Shown here one piece after another: positions 54,571 to 64,000 of a DNA stretch of 64,000 bases. The stretch spans positions 29,805,066 through 29,869,065 of the forward strand of contig CAXKWD010000011.1 of the NCBI GenBank assembly GCA_964059195.1, in the 5' to 3' direction. The notes under the pieces were generated by a model, which had not been told where the DNA came from, did no database searches, and saw only the letters and a list, made by a program, of their open reading frames with translations. Numbering within the stretch: position 1 is the first letter of the stretch; each line of letters starts with the position of its first letter. Source of the stretch: Ectobius pallidus (taxonomy: Eukaryota; Arthropoda; Insecta; Blattodea; Ectobiidae). A program made the translations under genes and the position numbers.

Positions 54571-54930
54571 TGCGTGGTCTCGTTGTAGCATCACTGGCTA
54601 TGGATCCACAGGCCCGGGTTCTATCCCCGGTATCTCTTCGGATTATTTTGACGTTAATCTAAAGGCATTGCGTCTGTTTCTCTGGTAATTTGTTTCTTAT
54701 GCACTTATGACCAAACGCGTTGTTCGACGTTCTTCCTATTTGGCATGATTGTTCGTGACACTACGGCCCTGGGGTCGACTCAGCCTCCAACAGAAATGAG
54801 TACCAGGAGCAATCCTGAGGGTAAAAGCGGCCGGTGCGTGCCACCTTCATGTGCCGAATGTCCAACATCTGGGAGCCTCAACCTCCTGGAATCCTCTGGG
54901 TCTCCATGGCCTGTATAGGGATCACTTTAC
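54571..54930 (+). repeat. Chimeric SINE: different tRNA-like head, family A tail
   Basis: The head (54571-54632; B box GGGTTCTATCCCC at 54616-54628) differs from the family A head, but from about 54755 the sequence is the family A tail (GGGGTCGACTCAGCCTC, GAGTACCAGGAGCAATCCTG, CTCAACCTCCTGGAATCCT, ending GGGATCACTTTAC). About 20 bp are missing in the tail near 54840 compared with the 17.2-kb copy. Confidence 0.8.
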
Positions 54931-55367
54931 TTTAACGACCATTATTGTCAGTATACTAACTAAATTTGTGAACTACAATTTCGTGTTGGGAATTAAGTCT
55001 GTTGTCTGTTATGTCTGTTGCAAGTTATGCTTTTCATATCTGCACTTAAGGCGTTGAAATGCCTGGATCTTACTCTGCTAATTCCTTTTTCCGCGTTCTT
55101 TAGAAACGTTGGAAGAGGGAGATTTCTTGTGGTTGGTACCGCTGGCGGGATATTAACCCTAGTGACAAATTACCCGCTGCTGATTGGTAAAGTGGGAGGC
55201 CGGCTTTGCAGGGGCAATGTGCGGCGTCCGGGGCGAGTGGGGCTTGTGAAAAGAATTTCGGATGACACCCTTGAAGGAAATCTCCGCTAGCAAATTAAAA
55301 ATAAAATAAGGCTTGACTGGATAAAATGCTAGAGCTTGTATTCTTGACGACGTTTTCCTAATTATAG
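54931..55367. other. Unassigned, G+C-rich core at 55090-55265
   Basis: The core is richer in CG than the surroundings and contains an inverted CCAAT box (CTGATTGG near 55181). A 90-codon plus frame (55018-55290) and a 97-codon minus frame (55159-55452) overlap; neither is recognised. Confidence 0.3.
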
Positions 55368-55500
55368 AGTGCCGTAGCGTAGCGGATGAGGTATGAAACG
55401 CATTCCAGCATCGCTCCCAAACCAAAAGAGTGAATAATGAGCCTATCCTCATTCCTTCCCCATAGATGCCTGCCTGGCCTTGTACCGGTGCCTACAGTAG
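55368..55500 (+). repeat. Partial SINE head
   Basis: GCCGTAGCGTAGCGGATGAGG (55371-55391) matches the start of the family A head, but the sequence after it diverges and no B box follows. Low-quality remnant. Confidence 0.4.
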
Positions 55501-56075
55501 CCATTGTTCTTATTTCCCTAGTTACATCAGATTGATATCTCTATTCTTTTGCACGCGCATCTCTATTTTTCTTTCACTTTCAAATTTACTTTTGTTAGGT
55601 CTCAGTTCTATGGTTGGCATTTCTTCTTAAAGGAAATGAGCACCAGGAATATTTCATTCCGTTTAAATATTTATTACACAATCGCTTTTCTTCAGGGAAG
55701 AGGATATCTCACAAATCACTAAAAATATACTGAACATTCATTTTTCAAACAATTATATAAAACCGATCCTTAACGTTCTCTATAACCCAGTTTCTATTTG
55801 TTTCAGACATTATTTCATTTGAAATGACTGTTTTTTTACTAACCCTGCAACAAATTTTCAATGGAACACTTTAACTTGCAATTCTCTTACAAGCTGTATA
55901 TGATTAATATAACTCCCAATTAACATTACTTCTGTGTATGGCGTGGAAGATATTTCTATTACTTGAATGACGATTAGAACTATTGATAACATTAGTGAAG
56001 AGGTTAGCCGTTGTTGATGAAAAGAATGGCTTCTGTTATATTTCTTAAGCTATAATAATTATTATAATTATAATT
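55501..56075. other. A+T-rich spacer
   Basis: Nothing recognised. Confidence 0.4.
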
Positions 56076-56154
56076 ATGACTCCAGTAAGTATTAACTATG
56101 CTTATAGTTAATACAGTATTAACTATGCTTATAGTTAATACTTACTGGTGTCAT
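56076..56154. repeat. 79-bp palindrome made of two self-complementary units
   Basis: GTATTAACTATGCTTATAGT... occurs twice, each unit itself near-palindromic, and the whole is an inverted repeat from ATGACTCCAGTAAG to CTTACTGGTGTCAT. It could form a hairpin or cruciform; function unknown. Confidence 0.85.
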
Positions 56155-56513
56155 AAGCCGTTTAGCATTTTTTTTAAATAGGAATACATTTTTCCATTGT
56201 TAACAGTGTGTTTAACACAGTGTAAACACTAAACATGGACTATAATATCGTTAAAGTAATTTTATTAGAGATAATCTTGTCTACACCTGCTGAGAAGAAA
56301 ATATTGCAAACAATTAAAATATTCCTAGAACTGTTTACGGAAGTGTTACAAAAAAGTGTTACTGGGTCTGAAAGTACCACGGTTGACTTGTGAAAGGTTA
56401 AAGAAATCTATATTTCCTCATAAATCAACAAATATTAATGAGAACATATGTCTTATCAAGTATAAAACAAAAAGATAAAGTATAAGTATTCAATTTCATA
56501 TACGCATGCATAA
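56155..56513. other. Spacer
   Basis: Nothing recognised. Confidence 0.4.
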
Positions 56514-56546
<33 letters not shown>

Positions 56547-56686
56547 CATAATCATAATTTTTCAGAAGAAACGGTTGTGCAAAGCATAAAATGCTGCAAT
56601 ATTATGCAGTACAAAAATTTACATAAAAATAGAGTAGAAATGTAAAAGTTCTTAGATCTGGAAACCAAACGACCGTGAAGAAATGA

Positions 56687-56757
<71 letters not shown>
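56514..56757. repeat. (AAT)n and (ATT)n microsatellites
   Basis: About ten AAT units at 56514-56546 and about 22 ATT units at 56690-56757, in opposite orientation. Confidence 0.9.
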
Positions 56758-57357
56758 ACAGTAACTATATAACTCATTGTCTTGTCAGGAAATGGAAAGT
56801 TCTACACTGTAAGAACAAAATATTCTTCATGAATTCCTGTCCCACTTCCCTCTATGCAAGCTTCACTAACTTCTGTCTCCCGAAGAACAGTCTTAATTGC
56901 TAGGAGACCTACACTCTTGGCTGCACCTAGGAAGGCATATTGATACCAGTCAGTAAAACAAAACTGTATTTCTGTCCCCAAGTTCATATGTTCAATCCCG
57001 GCCCAGGCCAATGACACTTATTAGTGAGTAAATGCGACAGTCTCATGTCTGTAGATTCACCGAATTTTTTTCCCATTCTTTCTTCTCCTGATATAAAAAA
57101 AAAACACATATAGTACAATTCGTATAATACTTATCGAGTAAGGCATGCTTAAAGTTTGTCAACAATTTTTTTTCACTTGGGATAAATATGGCATTGATTC
57201 TTTTTTTATTTCTACCGAAGGAATTAACTGTTAAAACAGCACAGCAATACTTCTTGCCTTAGTAAACACAATATTGCCGGATATTTTGTTTGTTATATAA
57301 AAATTGCTTAGTTCCATTGCTAATGAAAATCCTCTTATAGCATTTAGCAATACCACG
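56758..57357. other. A+T-rich spacer
   Basis: A 71-codon minus frame (56802-57017) is not recognised. Confidence 0.4.
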
Positions 57358-57470
57358 TTATGCAACGAGCCTATCATGGCCTTTATTAAGATACGAGTAT
57401 GTTTATGAAAGGAGCAAAGCGAGTCTCATAATTTTCATACGAGTATCTGAATTACCACTATAGTTAAGTT
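57358..57470. mobile_element. Small fold-back sequence, copy 2
   Basis: TGCAACGAGCC, then AAGATACGAGTATGTTTATG, GCAAAGCGAG and CATACGAGTATC reproduce the 42655-42750 unit in inverse orientation. Confidence 0.5.
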
Positions 57471-58883
57471 GCATATGAGTGTTTTTATTCGACTATAATT
57501 AATCTTTAAATGTTAAGATTCTATTTTCACTCAAGCGAATTCGGCTGTCCTTCGCAATCAGCTGTTCTCGTAGTTCTTGTCTTCTCTGACAGATGGCCGC
57601 TCATGGTGTCCGCTCAAAACGAAGCTTCTTTTTTGGTAGTTTCCTTGAAACCAACGGATTTTGACAACATGAAATGAATTTATTTTAGTATGATATTAAA
57701 ATTAACACGAATAGAATTGATTTTATTATACATACAGGTTGTTTACTACGCAGTTTTCAGTCGCTACTCTCAAGGTTTCAAGATCAATCAGTGTTCGATA
57801 ATAATCGATACCACACCGATTTTATAATGAAAATCACTTTCGAAATGAGTATCATTATGATACCGTCACGTCATACGTAATAATAGTATTATAATATGGT
57901 CGAACAAAATATTATTTTATGCCAACTGTTTCTATTATACTTTCAGCCTTTTTCAGTTTTATTAATTCTACTATCATTAATTCTATTAATTCTATTATAC
58001 TTTCACCTATTTTCAGTTTTATTAATTCTACAAACTCTTTAATACAAAGATGAGAGTGAATTCAAAACGTAACCGCCCTCCTGAAATGGCTATTCTTAGC
58101 GCTGCTCCCGAAGGATAAAAGGATACAAGACTGCAGAAAGTTTGCTAATTCACGCATTTCTTTTTCTTGGACCGATGGAGTCGTTTCCATGAAATGGGCT
58201 TAAGTGTTCCACTTCTTTCTGAAAAGCAAAGGGCATACTTTCCCCTTAATATTGGTGGTGTTGAGTGACAGTTAAGGTATTGATATTTTGTTCTCAGCAG
58301 GTGTAGGGAAGATTCTCTCGCCCTTCTCTGGCCCTTTGATCCAGCTTTTCCTTGCTTTTCAGGCGGCTGGTGCGGTGTGAAAATTGAACACCCCCCTCAC
58401 AACTTAGAGCTAGCTGACCCATTTATCTTCCCCCGGAGGAAACGACACATAATAAATTAAGGGATATTACATAAAATATCACTAAATGTGATGCTAGCGT
58501 TAGTTGAAAAAGAGCAATACTGGCAGAGGGAGTGAGCTCTTATAAGCTTGCTTTATTTTACGTTGCTTTGATGGAATATACATCGCGTCCACTCCTCCTT
58601 CTTCATCAGCCACGACAGTTATGCCGCTTTTATCATTCTTTCTCATCATCTCTATTGTTTTATACTGTGTATATTCTTTATCTCTTCTGTTGCATTCCCT
58701 ACTTGAAGGTGGATGTTATATACTTCCACTTTCATGGGATGGAATATTACCTGCATTTTTATTCGCTTTATATTCATTTCCAGTTCTCTTCTATTTTAAA
58801 CAGTTGTAGAGACAGATAATGAAAAAGAAAGGGAACTCCCATATTTATTAAGTATTATGTTCCGAGAATTCTAATTGAGTAGA
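57471..58883. other. Unassigned sequence
   Basis: 57540-57620 and 58060-58420 are less A+T-rich. A repeated block TTTTCAGTTTTATTAATTCT lies at 57949-57968 and 58011-58030. The 95-codon frame at 58532-58819 is rich in F/L/Y and overlaps a second open frame in the same strand; not called. Confidence 0.4.
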
Positions 58884-59439
58884 TAGTGGGTCAGTTGGTT
58901 GGAGCGCTCCGTTGAATACCGAATGGTATGATTCCAGGTCATAAGTATAGTAAAGTGCACGGAAACTTTCGGCTGTTTCTGGTTTCTTCTAGAGATTTTC
59001 TTTCTTTAAAGTTGGCTTCGAATTTCCTTATCATTTGTGTTCCACACCAGCCCTGGATGAACTAATCTCCTATTAGTTTAAGTTCAAAGTCCAACCACAT
59101 GCAATATAGCCTATAAATAATGTTCAAGCATAGGTGAGCGGCGAAAGGGGCTGGAAGACGCGTTCACAACGAATGTTTAGACCAGCCCCTGGATGAGCCC
59201 TACTCGTATTGGTCTGATGTCAAACGTCTGGCGCTCAAACGTTAACCTATGACCAAAGATCGGATTAGGTTCAGGAGCGAAGGATTGGGGTAAATAAGAC
59301 AGACATTAAGTTAATGGTTATGAAATTGCCTTGTAAATACTGTTTTCTATATTATACATACCGTTATTTGAAGTGAAGAAAGGACATGGACAGGGAGTTA
59401 TTTCCCTTATCGAACAACGTCAAGATTAATTCTGAAATA
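58884..59439 (+). repeat. tRNA-derived SINE (copy 2 of the 425-990 repeat, with head)
   Basis: The head has a good A-box region (GTGGGTCAGTTGGTTGGAGC, 58888-58907) and a weaker B box (GGTATGATTCCAGG, about 58924-58937); the body matches 425-990 to the end (AAGATTAATTCTGAAA). TA/CA simple repeats follow (59442-59468). Confidence 0.7.
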
Positions 59440-59469
59440 CACATATATATATATACACACACACATATA

Positions 59470-60000
59470 CAGGGTGTTAGTGAATAACACCAAAATATTT
59501 TACATGAGTATGAGGGGGAACATAGAAAAGCAAGTTTTTTAAGGAGATTTTTGTTCTATGTCATAAAATGTGTATGCTACAGTGCATTAAAGTCATTACA
59601 ATTTGATGCTGATAAGTCAATAATTAAGTGAAATTGGGTTAACTTTGTCATTAAATTGACTTAATGACTTCTTAGTGATTGATAAAAACCTGATTTTTAA
59701 TAATTCATTAACAGATATATAATTTAGAGATTTATAATCTGCAAAATTTAAAAACTAATCACATGACTGGCCACCGCTGCATTAGTTTATTTTTATTCAT
59801 TACTTCAGTGTTAACATCGAAGTTCCTTTGTTTTGCATTTTTCCAAATGTTAGAAGTCGGTGGCGGCCATGCCCTGGGAGATTTTATGCTGTAACAGGAA
59901 AAATTGAAACCGTAGTGCAAAAATCTCCTAATAAAAGTTGTTTGTCTATGACCCCTCTGTACACAGGTAAAATATTTCGGTGTTATTCATTAACACCCTG
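59470..60000. mobile_element. Tc1/mariner-type TIR element, 531 bp
   Basis: CAGGGTGTTAGTGAATAACA at the left is matched by the inverted CAGGGTGTTAATGAATAACA at the right, continuing through CCRAAATATTTTAC; TA lies outside both ends (59468-59469, 60001-60002). TACAGGGTG termini are common in Tc1/mariner-like elements. A further inner pair (AGGAGATTTTTG) extends the match. No transposase. Confidence 0.85.
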
Positions 60001-60002
60001 TA

Positions 60003-63000
60003 TATAACTTATATATATATGTAAACGTCTCCCTTAGTTTCTCCTATTAGTCTTATATGTTTCAAAAGTTTATGACAAGCATAACATGCAGCTGTCGGTT
60101 GATAAGAAACTATGTAGGAAAAATAAACTGGCTTACCAGACGAAGTTTCTCTGAAGAAGAACAGCTATCTGTAAAAGAGAAGGAAATGCTTATATTTTCC
60201 TTTAGCCAGGGAAAGAAAAAATGTCAATAGCTTGGTTTAATTGATATAATATTAACAAAAGAAAATAAGACTTAAGGCAGAAATAAGTTTTTTGTTCGCA
60301 AAAAAGCAGATAAAGAAAGGCAGTTAAAGAACTCTTGAGCGAGTCCTTTCAGCGGGCTGAGCATTGTTCCATATAAACCGTTATGTAAGAACCCAGTTTC
60401 ACGAAACAATGCCTGCTTTCCATTAACCAAGTCAACAAAGACATTTGAGACAGTACATTTAATACAATAAGCAATTTAGAATGAGAAGAGAAGAAGAAAT
60501 TGAACACTCTTCAAAGAAAACTGACCTCTCTATCGTTTGAAATTAATAACTTCTATCTTTTATTTGGACGTTCTGAATAATTAAAAAGTATGTTTTTTAA
60601 TATACTTACCTGTAAGTGAGTATTGAATTCATTTTGTGTGAACCTGTACATCGTATTCTCTATCCATTCTGAAAAGACGAAGGCCTATGTAGAGAAAATT
60701 TTAATAGTTTGCTAGTCATGAGGTTCCATTTTTTTTACATTAAGAAGCACAATTAGAAATGTTATGCATTTTCACATTATTCCTATTATGATACTCTACG
60801 CAGTATCATGTTCGGTATAAATAAATTCAAGTTTTCAAAATCAGAGTTAATAAACTATGTGGTGAAATAGAAAAGATTTACTGTCTGAGATAATGGTATA
60901 ATCTGAGTTTTCATTTTCGAAAATAAAGATAAATTTTATCTATGTTGGTGAACAGATAAGTACTCGTAAGTCGTACGAGAGGGAGCAGAACTAGAAAATA
61001 ATAACTAAGCACAATTATAACTGTACTAAAAATTGGGGGTAAGCGAGTTTCTTGTAGGGGTACGAGGTCTTAAAAGTTAAGTACCATTGCCCTAGGATAT
61101 AATCATCCCATTCAATATATTCCTGTAAACCCTTGAAACCCCAGGTTCGATTCCCGTCTAAGACAAATTTTGCTCTTCAGAAAATAATATAAATCTCTGC
61201 AGTAAGACAAGAATGTAAACCTGTCATTAAATGGATTTATGTTCACTTAAAAATATGATAATTATATATGGATGGTAAATGAAACATGATAAAGTAAGCA
61301 TAGTTAATTGAAGTTGAAAGAATAAACGAATAAAAGAATAAAATAATAAAATAAATTGCAATGATGGAAAGGAAAAATATTATGGTAGAAAATATTGGAA
61401 TAATTTATAATTTTATAATATATAATTTATAAATAATTTATTTGAAAATAAATATAGAGTTATACAATATAAATAAATATTAAATTCAGTAAAAATAAGT
61501 AGTTATATAAATGTATGAGTTGTATGGCATACCTGCAAATTAGGTCCAAAATTATATAATGATTTTATTAAAACAAATCCTGCTTTAAAGAAAGGTACTG
61601 GAACTGATTAAACCAGTTACTATAGCTGTATAACTAACCTCTACATCTTCAAACCAATAATATTTGTAAATTATGTGCTACATATTTTTTTTCTCATTTT
61701 AAAATAAAACACTAATAGTCATGTATATAGTCTATACATTTTATTGTGTTTTGTGATTTTTTCTTTTGCCATGTGATTATTTGAGTTTTTAGCTCCCTTT
61801 ATATTTGCATTATGTACTTTATATATGTACTTTGGAAGTGAACTGCTCGGTTTTTTGGGTGTAAAACTTTTTTGAAAACTGAAATTACTTGTGAAGCTTG
61901 TAAATATTATTATAATTTGCATTGTACAGTGTTGCATTATAACTTGTGCTTCGCATATTTCATAGACATTTTCTTCTTTGCTACAAAATTTAATTGATTT
62001 ATACAAATACAAATTATAAGAAATGTAAAAGAAAAAATTAAATAATGATAAAATATGCTTACTCCTATAGCTCGAGTAAATATGCACTAAAAATAAGAAA
62101 GAATATTTAACGAGAATAGAATATAGGAAAATTGAATGTGGCGTCTCTTCTAAAGTTTTGAAAGAACTAGAGCTTCACGCATTAAAAGGTCACTTGTTAT
62201 ATGAAAAAAAATTCTAGCAAGGTAAAAAGTTTTTCGTAATAATAATAATTAAATTATAACGTGTAACTAAAATTTTCACAAGTTGCTTATTTGTGTAGTA
62301 CCGTAGTTGATGTAGGCCTATTGTATTAATAACAAAAGACATTTAGTGTTGATCTTTGTCAAGATGGCAGCCTGAATTTTCAGGAAGTGTTTAGAAATAA
62401 AATGTCAAATGCGATATATTTTAAGAAGTTTAGCGAGTGTAAAGAATCTCTTATATAAAATTAAAAACTATTGATTATAAGATATACATATAAATACTAC
62501 AAATAATTTGTCGCAGAAATACAAATAAATGACCAGCTAAATAAATAAACAAGTAAATATAAATACCGACCACAATATCATTTTGTAATGCTTTCTGTTC
62601 AGAGAGAATAGCATGCATAGAAGAGGTGATGAAAAAACCTACATGGTTATAAAGGGTAGCACGCATTCACATCATAACATAATCTTTACATCCCTCTGTT
62701 CAAATGGCGAGCCTTTTCAGTTCAGTTGAAAACGCCAAGACAAGTCTTGATGGTCAGAAATAAATAGGATGGAAAGATCCTCTTGATGTATGTTTGTTAC
62801 CTTACATAACATATCCTCGTAACCGTTCTTTTTTAACTAAAAAAAAACCTGAAAGCCATAAAAATATAGAGTAATATCCATGCATTCGTACATGAGCGTA
62901 TGTGAACATGTCTTTTGAGGTAACGAAGCCGTCATCATGTACTGGCCCGAAGGCATGCTTCCCGTCTGTCACCCAACATATCCATTTAAACGCGGAGTTT

Positions 63001-63821
63001 AAAGAGTTCCTTTTACTAACGAAAACACAACTCAACGGGTGTGACGAACATAGGCTGTAGACTCTCTCTTTGTAATTGGCACACACATACCCAATTATCT
63101 CCTGTGTTTTTTATTTAATCTCTTTGTAGAGGGGATGCTCTTCCCGAGCGACGCACTCAGCCAGGAGAACTCCAGCCGTTGGCATGAGATAACTTCTATC
63201 AGCTCTTTGTGCGCATCTCTCAACCCTGTCACCGGATCACAACGTGGAATTAACCAAAATTAGACAAATTTCTTCCGTGTTTTTGCCATATGTTAATCCA
63301 CATGATAACTTCGTTTTCAAAACAATGGCAAAGTATATGAAATAGTAAGAGAGAAAAAAAGAGAGCTTTTTTTACATATTAAAGTAGATCAGGAAACTTT
63401 TCCGTCACAGAGATTTTTTTTAACGTTGCCTGTTGTCTCTTTGACATTTCTTCAGGTAATCCCCGGATTATATTGTAATAGAATATACTGTTACTATTTT
63501 CAGCGTGTCTTCTATCTTCAATTTTAACTGAGGATGGTACTTTCTAAGTTAGATGTGTCAGACCACCAAACCATTTGTGTGCTCTCCACTCTTTTCATCC
63601 AAGGCTTTGAATATGTTATTTTCCTCTTCCTCTTGCTTAAAGCTTAACTATTTCGGTTCGCCAGGTTACTTCTACATCTTAAAAGTTCCTGTAGAACCCG
63701 GTTTCAAAATCACTAAATTATTGTGTCTCACTATATTGAATGTGACTTAAATTGTCTTTCAATGAGGTGGACAATTAGGTGCAATCGTAGGAGATAAATT
63801 CATCTGACGCTGTGAACCGAA
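60003..63821. other. A+T-rich stretch, nothing recognised
   Basis: About 3.8 kb with no supported feature. A lone B-box-like GGTTCGATTCCCG near 61144 has no A box. The minus frames at 61719-62087 (122 codons) and 62802-63086 (94 codons) show no recognised motif. Confidence 0.5.
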
Positions 63822-63890
63822 CCTTGGCTAGCTCAGTTGAGAGAGCACCGGCACGAAAAGCCGAATGTCACGGGCTCTGATTAATGCACA
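63822..63890 (+). repeat. tRNA-like SINE head
   Basis: GGCTAGCTCAGTTGAGAGAG (63825-63844) is a strong A-box region; the B box (CGGGCTCTGATT, about 63870) is degenerate. A true tRNA is unlikely because the arms do not pair well. Confidence 0.5.
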
Positions 63891-64000
63891 CAAATCCATC
63901 CATTTTGGAAGAATAGTTTTTTCAAGTGCAGCACAACATGAAAAAACAACATGAGAATAATAGCGATAAATTTTATTATTTATTATTTATCTTGGGACTT

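Noticed and set aside
61136..61160. B-box-like GGTTCGATTCCCG
   Set aside because: No A box at the right distance and no SINE body around it.
61719..62087. 122-codon minus-strand frame
   Set aside because: Composition (K, I, F, Y, S) is what A+T-rich random DNA gives; no motif.

Overview
The window looks like 64 kb of gene-poor nuclear DNA from an arthropod, most likely an insect. It is A+T-rich and has no operons, no bacterial-type genes and no long reading frame with a credible protein. It carries a block of TTAGG/CCTAA repeats (the usual insect telomere unit), several tRNA-derived SINEs, and remains of mariner, hAT and non-LTR elements. The SINE and LINE styles and the many (AAT)n blocks made me think of a large repeat-rich genome such as a cockroach or termite; that placement is a weak inference. 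I found no complete host gene. The longest open frames are by-products of simple repeats (frames of up to 201 codons inside a satellite whose 18-bp unit is a multiple of three) or fragments of transposon proteins.

Layout. 0.4-10.6 kb: SINE copies, a 13-bp-TSD retroelement at 1.9-2.3 kb, an RTE-like tail near 3.8 kb, a ~370-bp unrecognised interspersed repeat (copy 1 of 3), two small fold-back elements (6.3 and 9.0 kb), a 716-bp hAT element with an exact 8-bp TSD (6.6-7.3 kb), a 212-bp TIR element (9.3 kb) and a minus-strand SINE (10.3 kb). 12.7-20.4 kb: a LINE remnant (13.3-14.0 kb), a CpG-rich possible promoter/first exon (15.1-15.4 kb), an internally deleted mariner (15.6-16.3 kb), a SINE with a 14-bp TSD (17.2 kb), hAT-type elements (18.0 and 19.1 kb) and a truncated fold-back mariner (19.6 kb). 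24.2-31 kb: a LINE with recognisable reverse-transcriptase pieces and a poly(A) tail, a second mariner split by a 314-bp hAT element, a LINE C-terminal fragment and small TIR elements.

32.28-34.75 kb is the most striking part: a ~2.3-kb array of ACGT-rich units (16, 18 and 22 bp) bounded on both sides by pentamers that differ from the telomere unit by one base (TAACC, TAACA, TAACG), ending in 19 perfect CCTAA-type units. 36.4-40.4 kb holds LINE ends, inverted copies of a Tc1/mariner-type transposase C-terminus, another hAT-like element and a 690-bp palindromic mariner derivative with TA at both ends. 42.6-64 kb holds more SINEs (two of them interrupted by younger insertions), a ~800-bp palindrome at 46.8-47.6 kb with relatives at 26.6 and 52.6 kb, a second copy of the 251-bp hAT element (exact TSD), a 654-bp hAT element (exact TSD), a LINE remnant and a 531-bp TACAGGGTG-type element.

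The parts do not form a pathway. They are layered insertions, and several nestings give a relative order (mariner before hAT at 28.9 kb; SINE before TIR element at 53.9 kb; SINE before SINE at 44.4 kb). Two themes stand out: long inverted repeats that could give hairpin RNA, and a telomere-like seed that seems to have grown into a new satellite. A third window-wide oddity is the palindromic octamer TAGGCCTA, present many times more often than base composition predicts.
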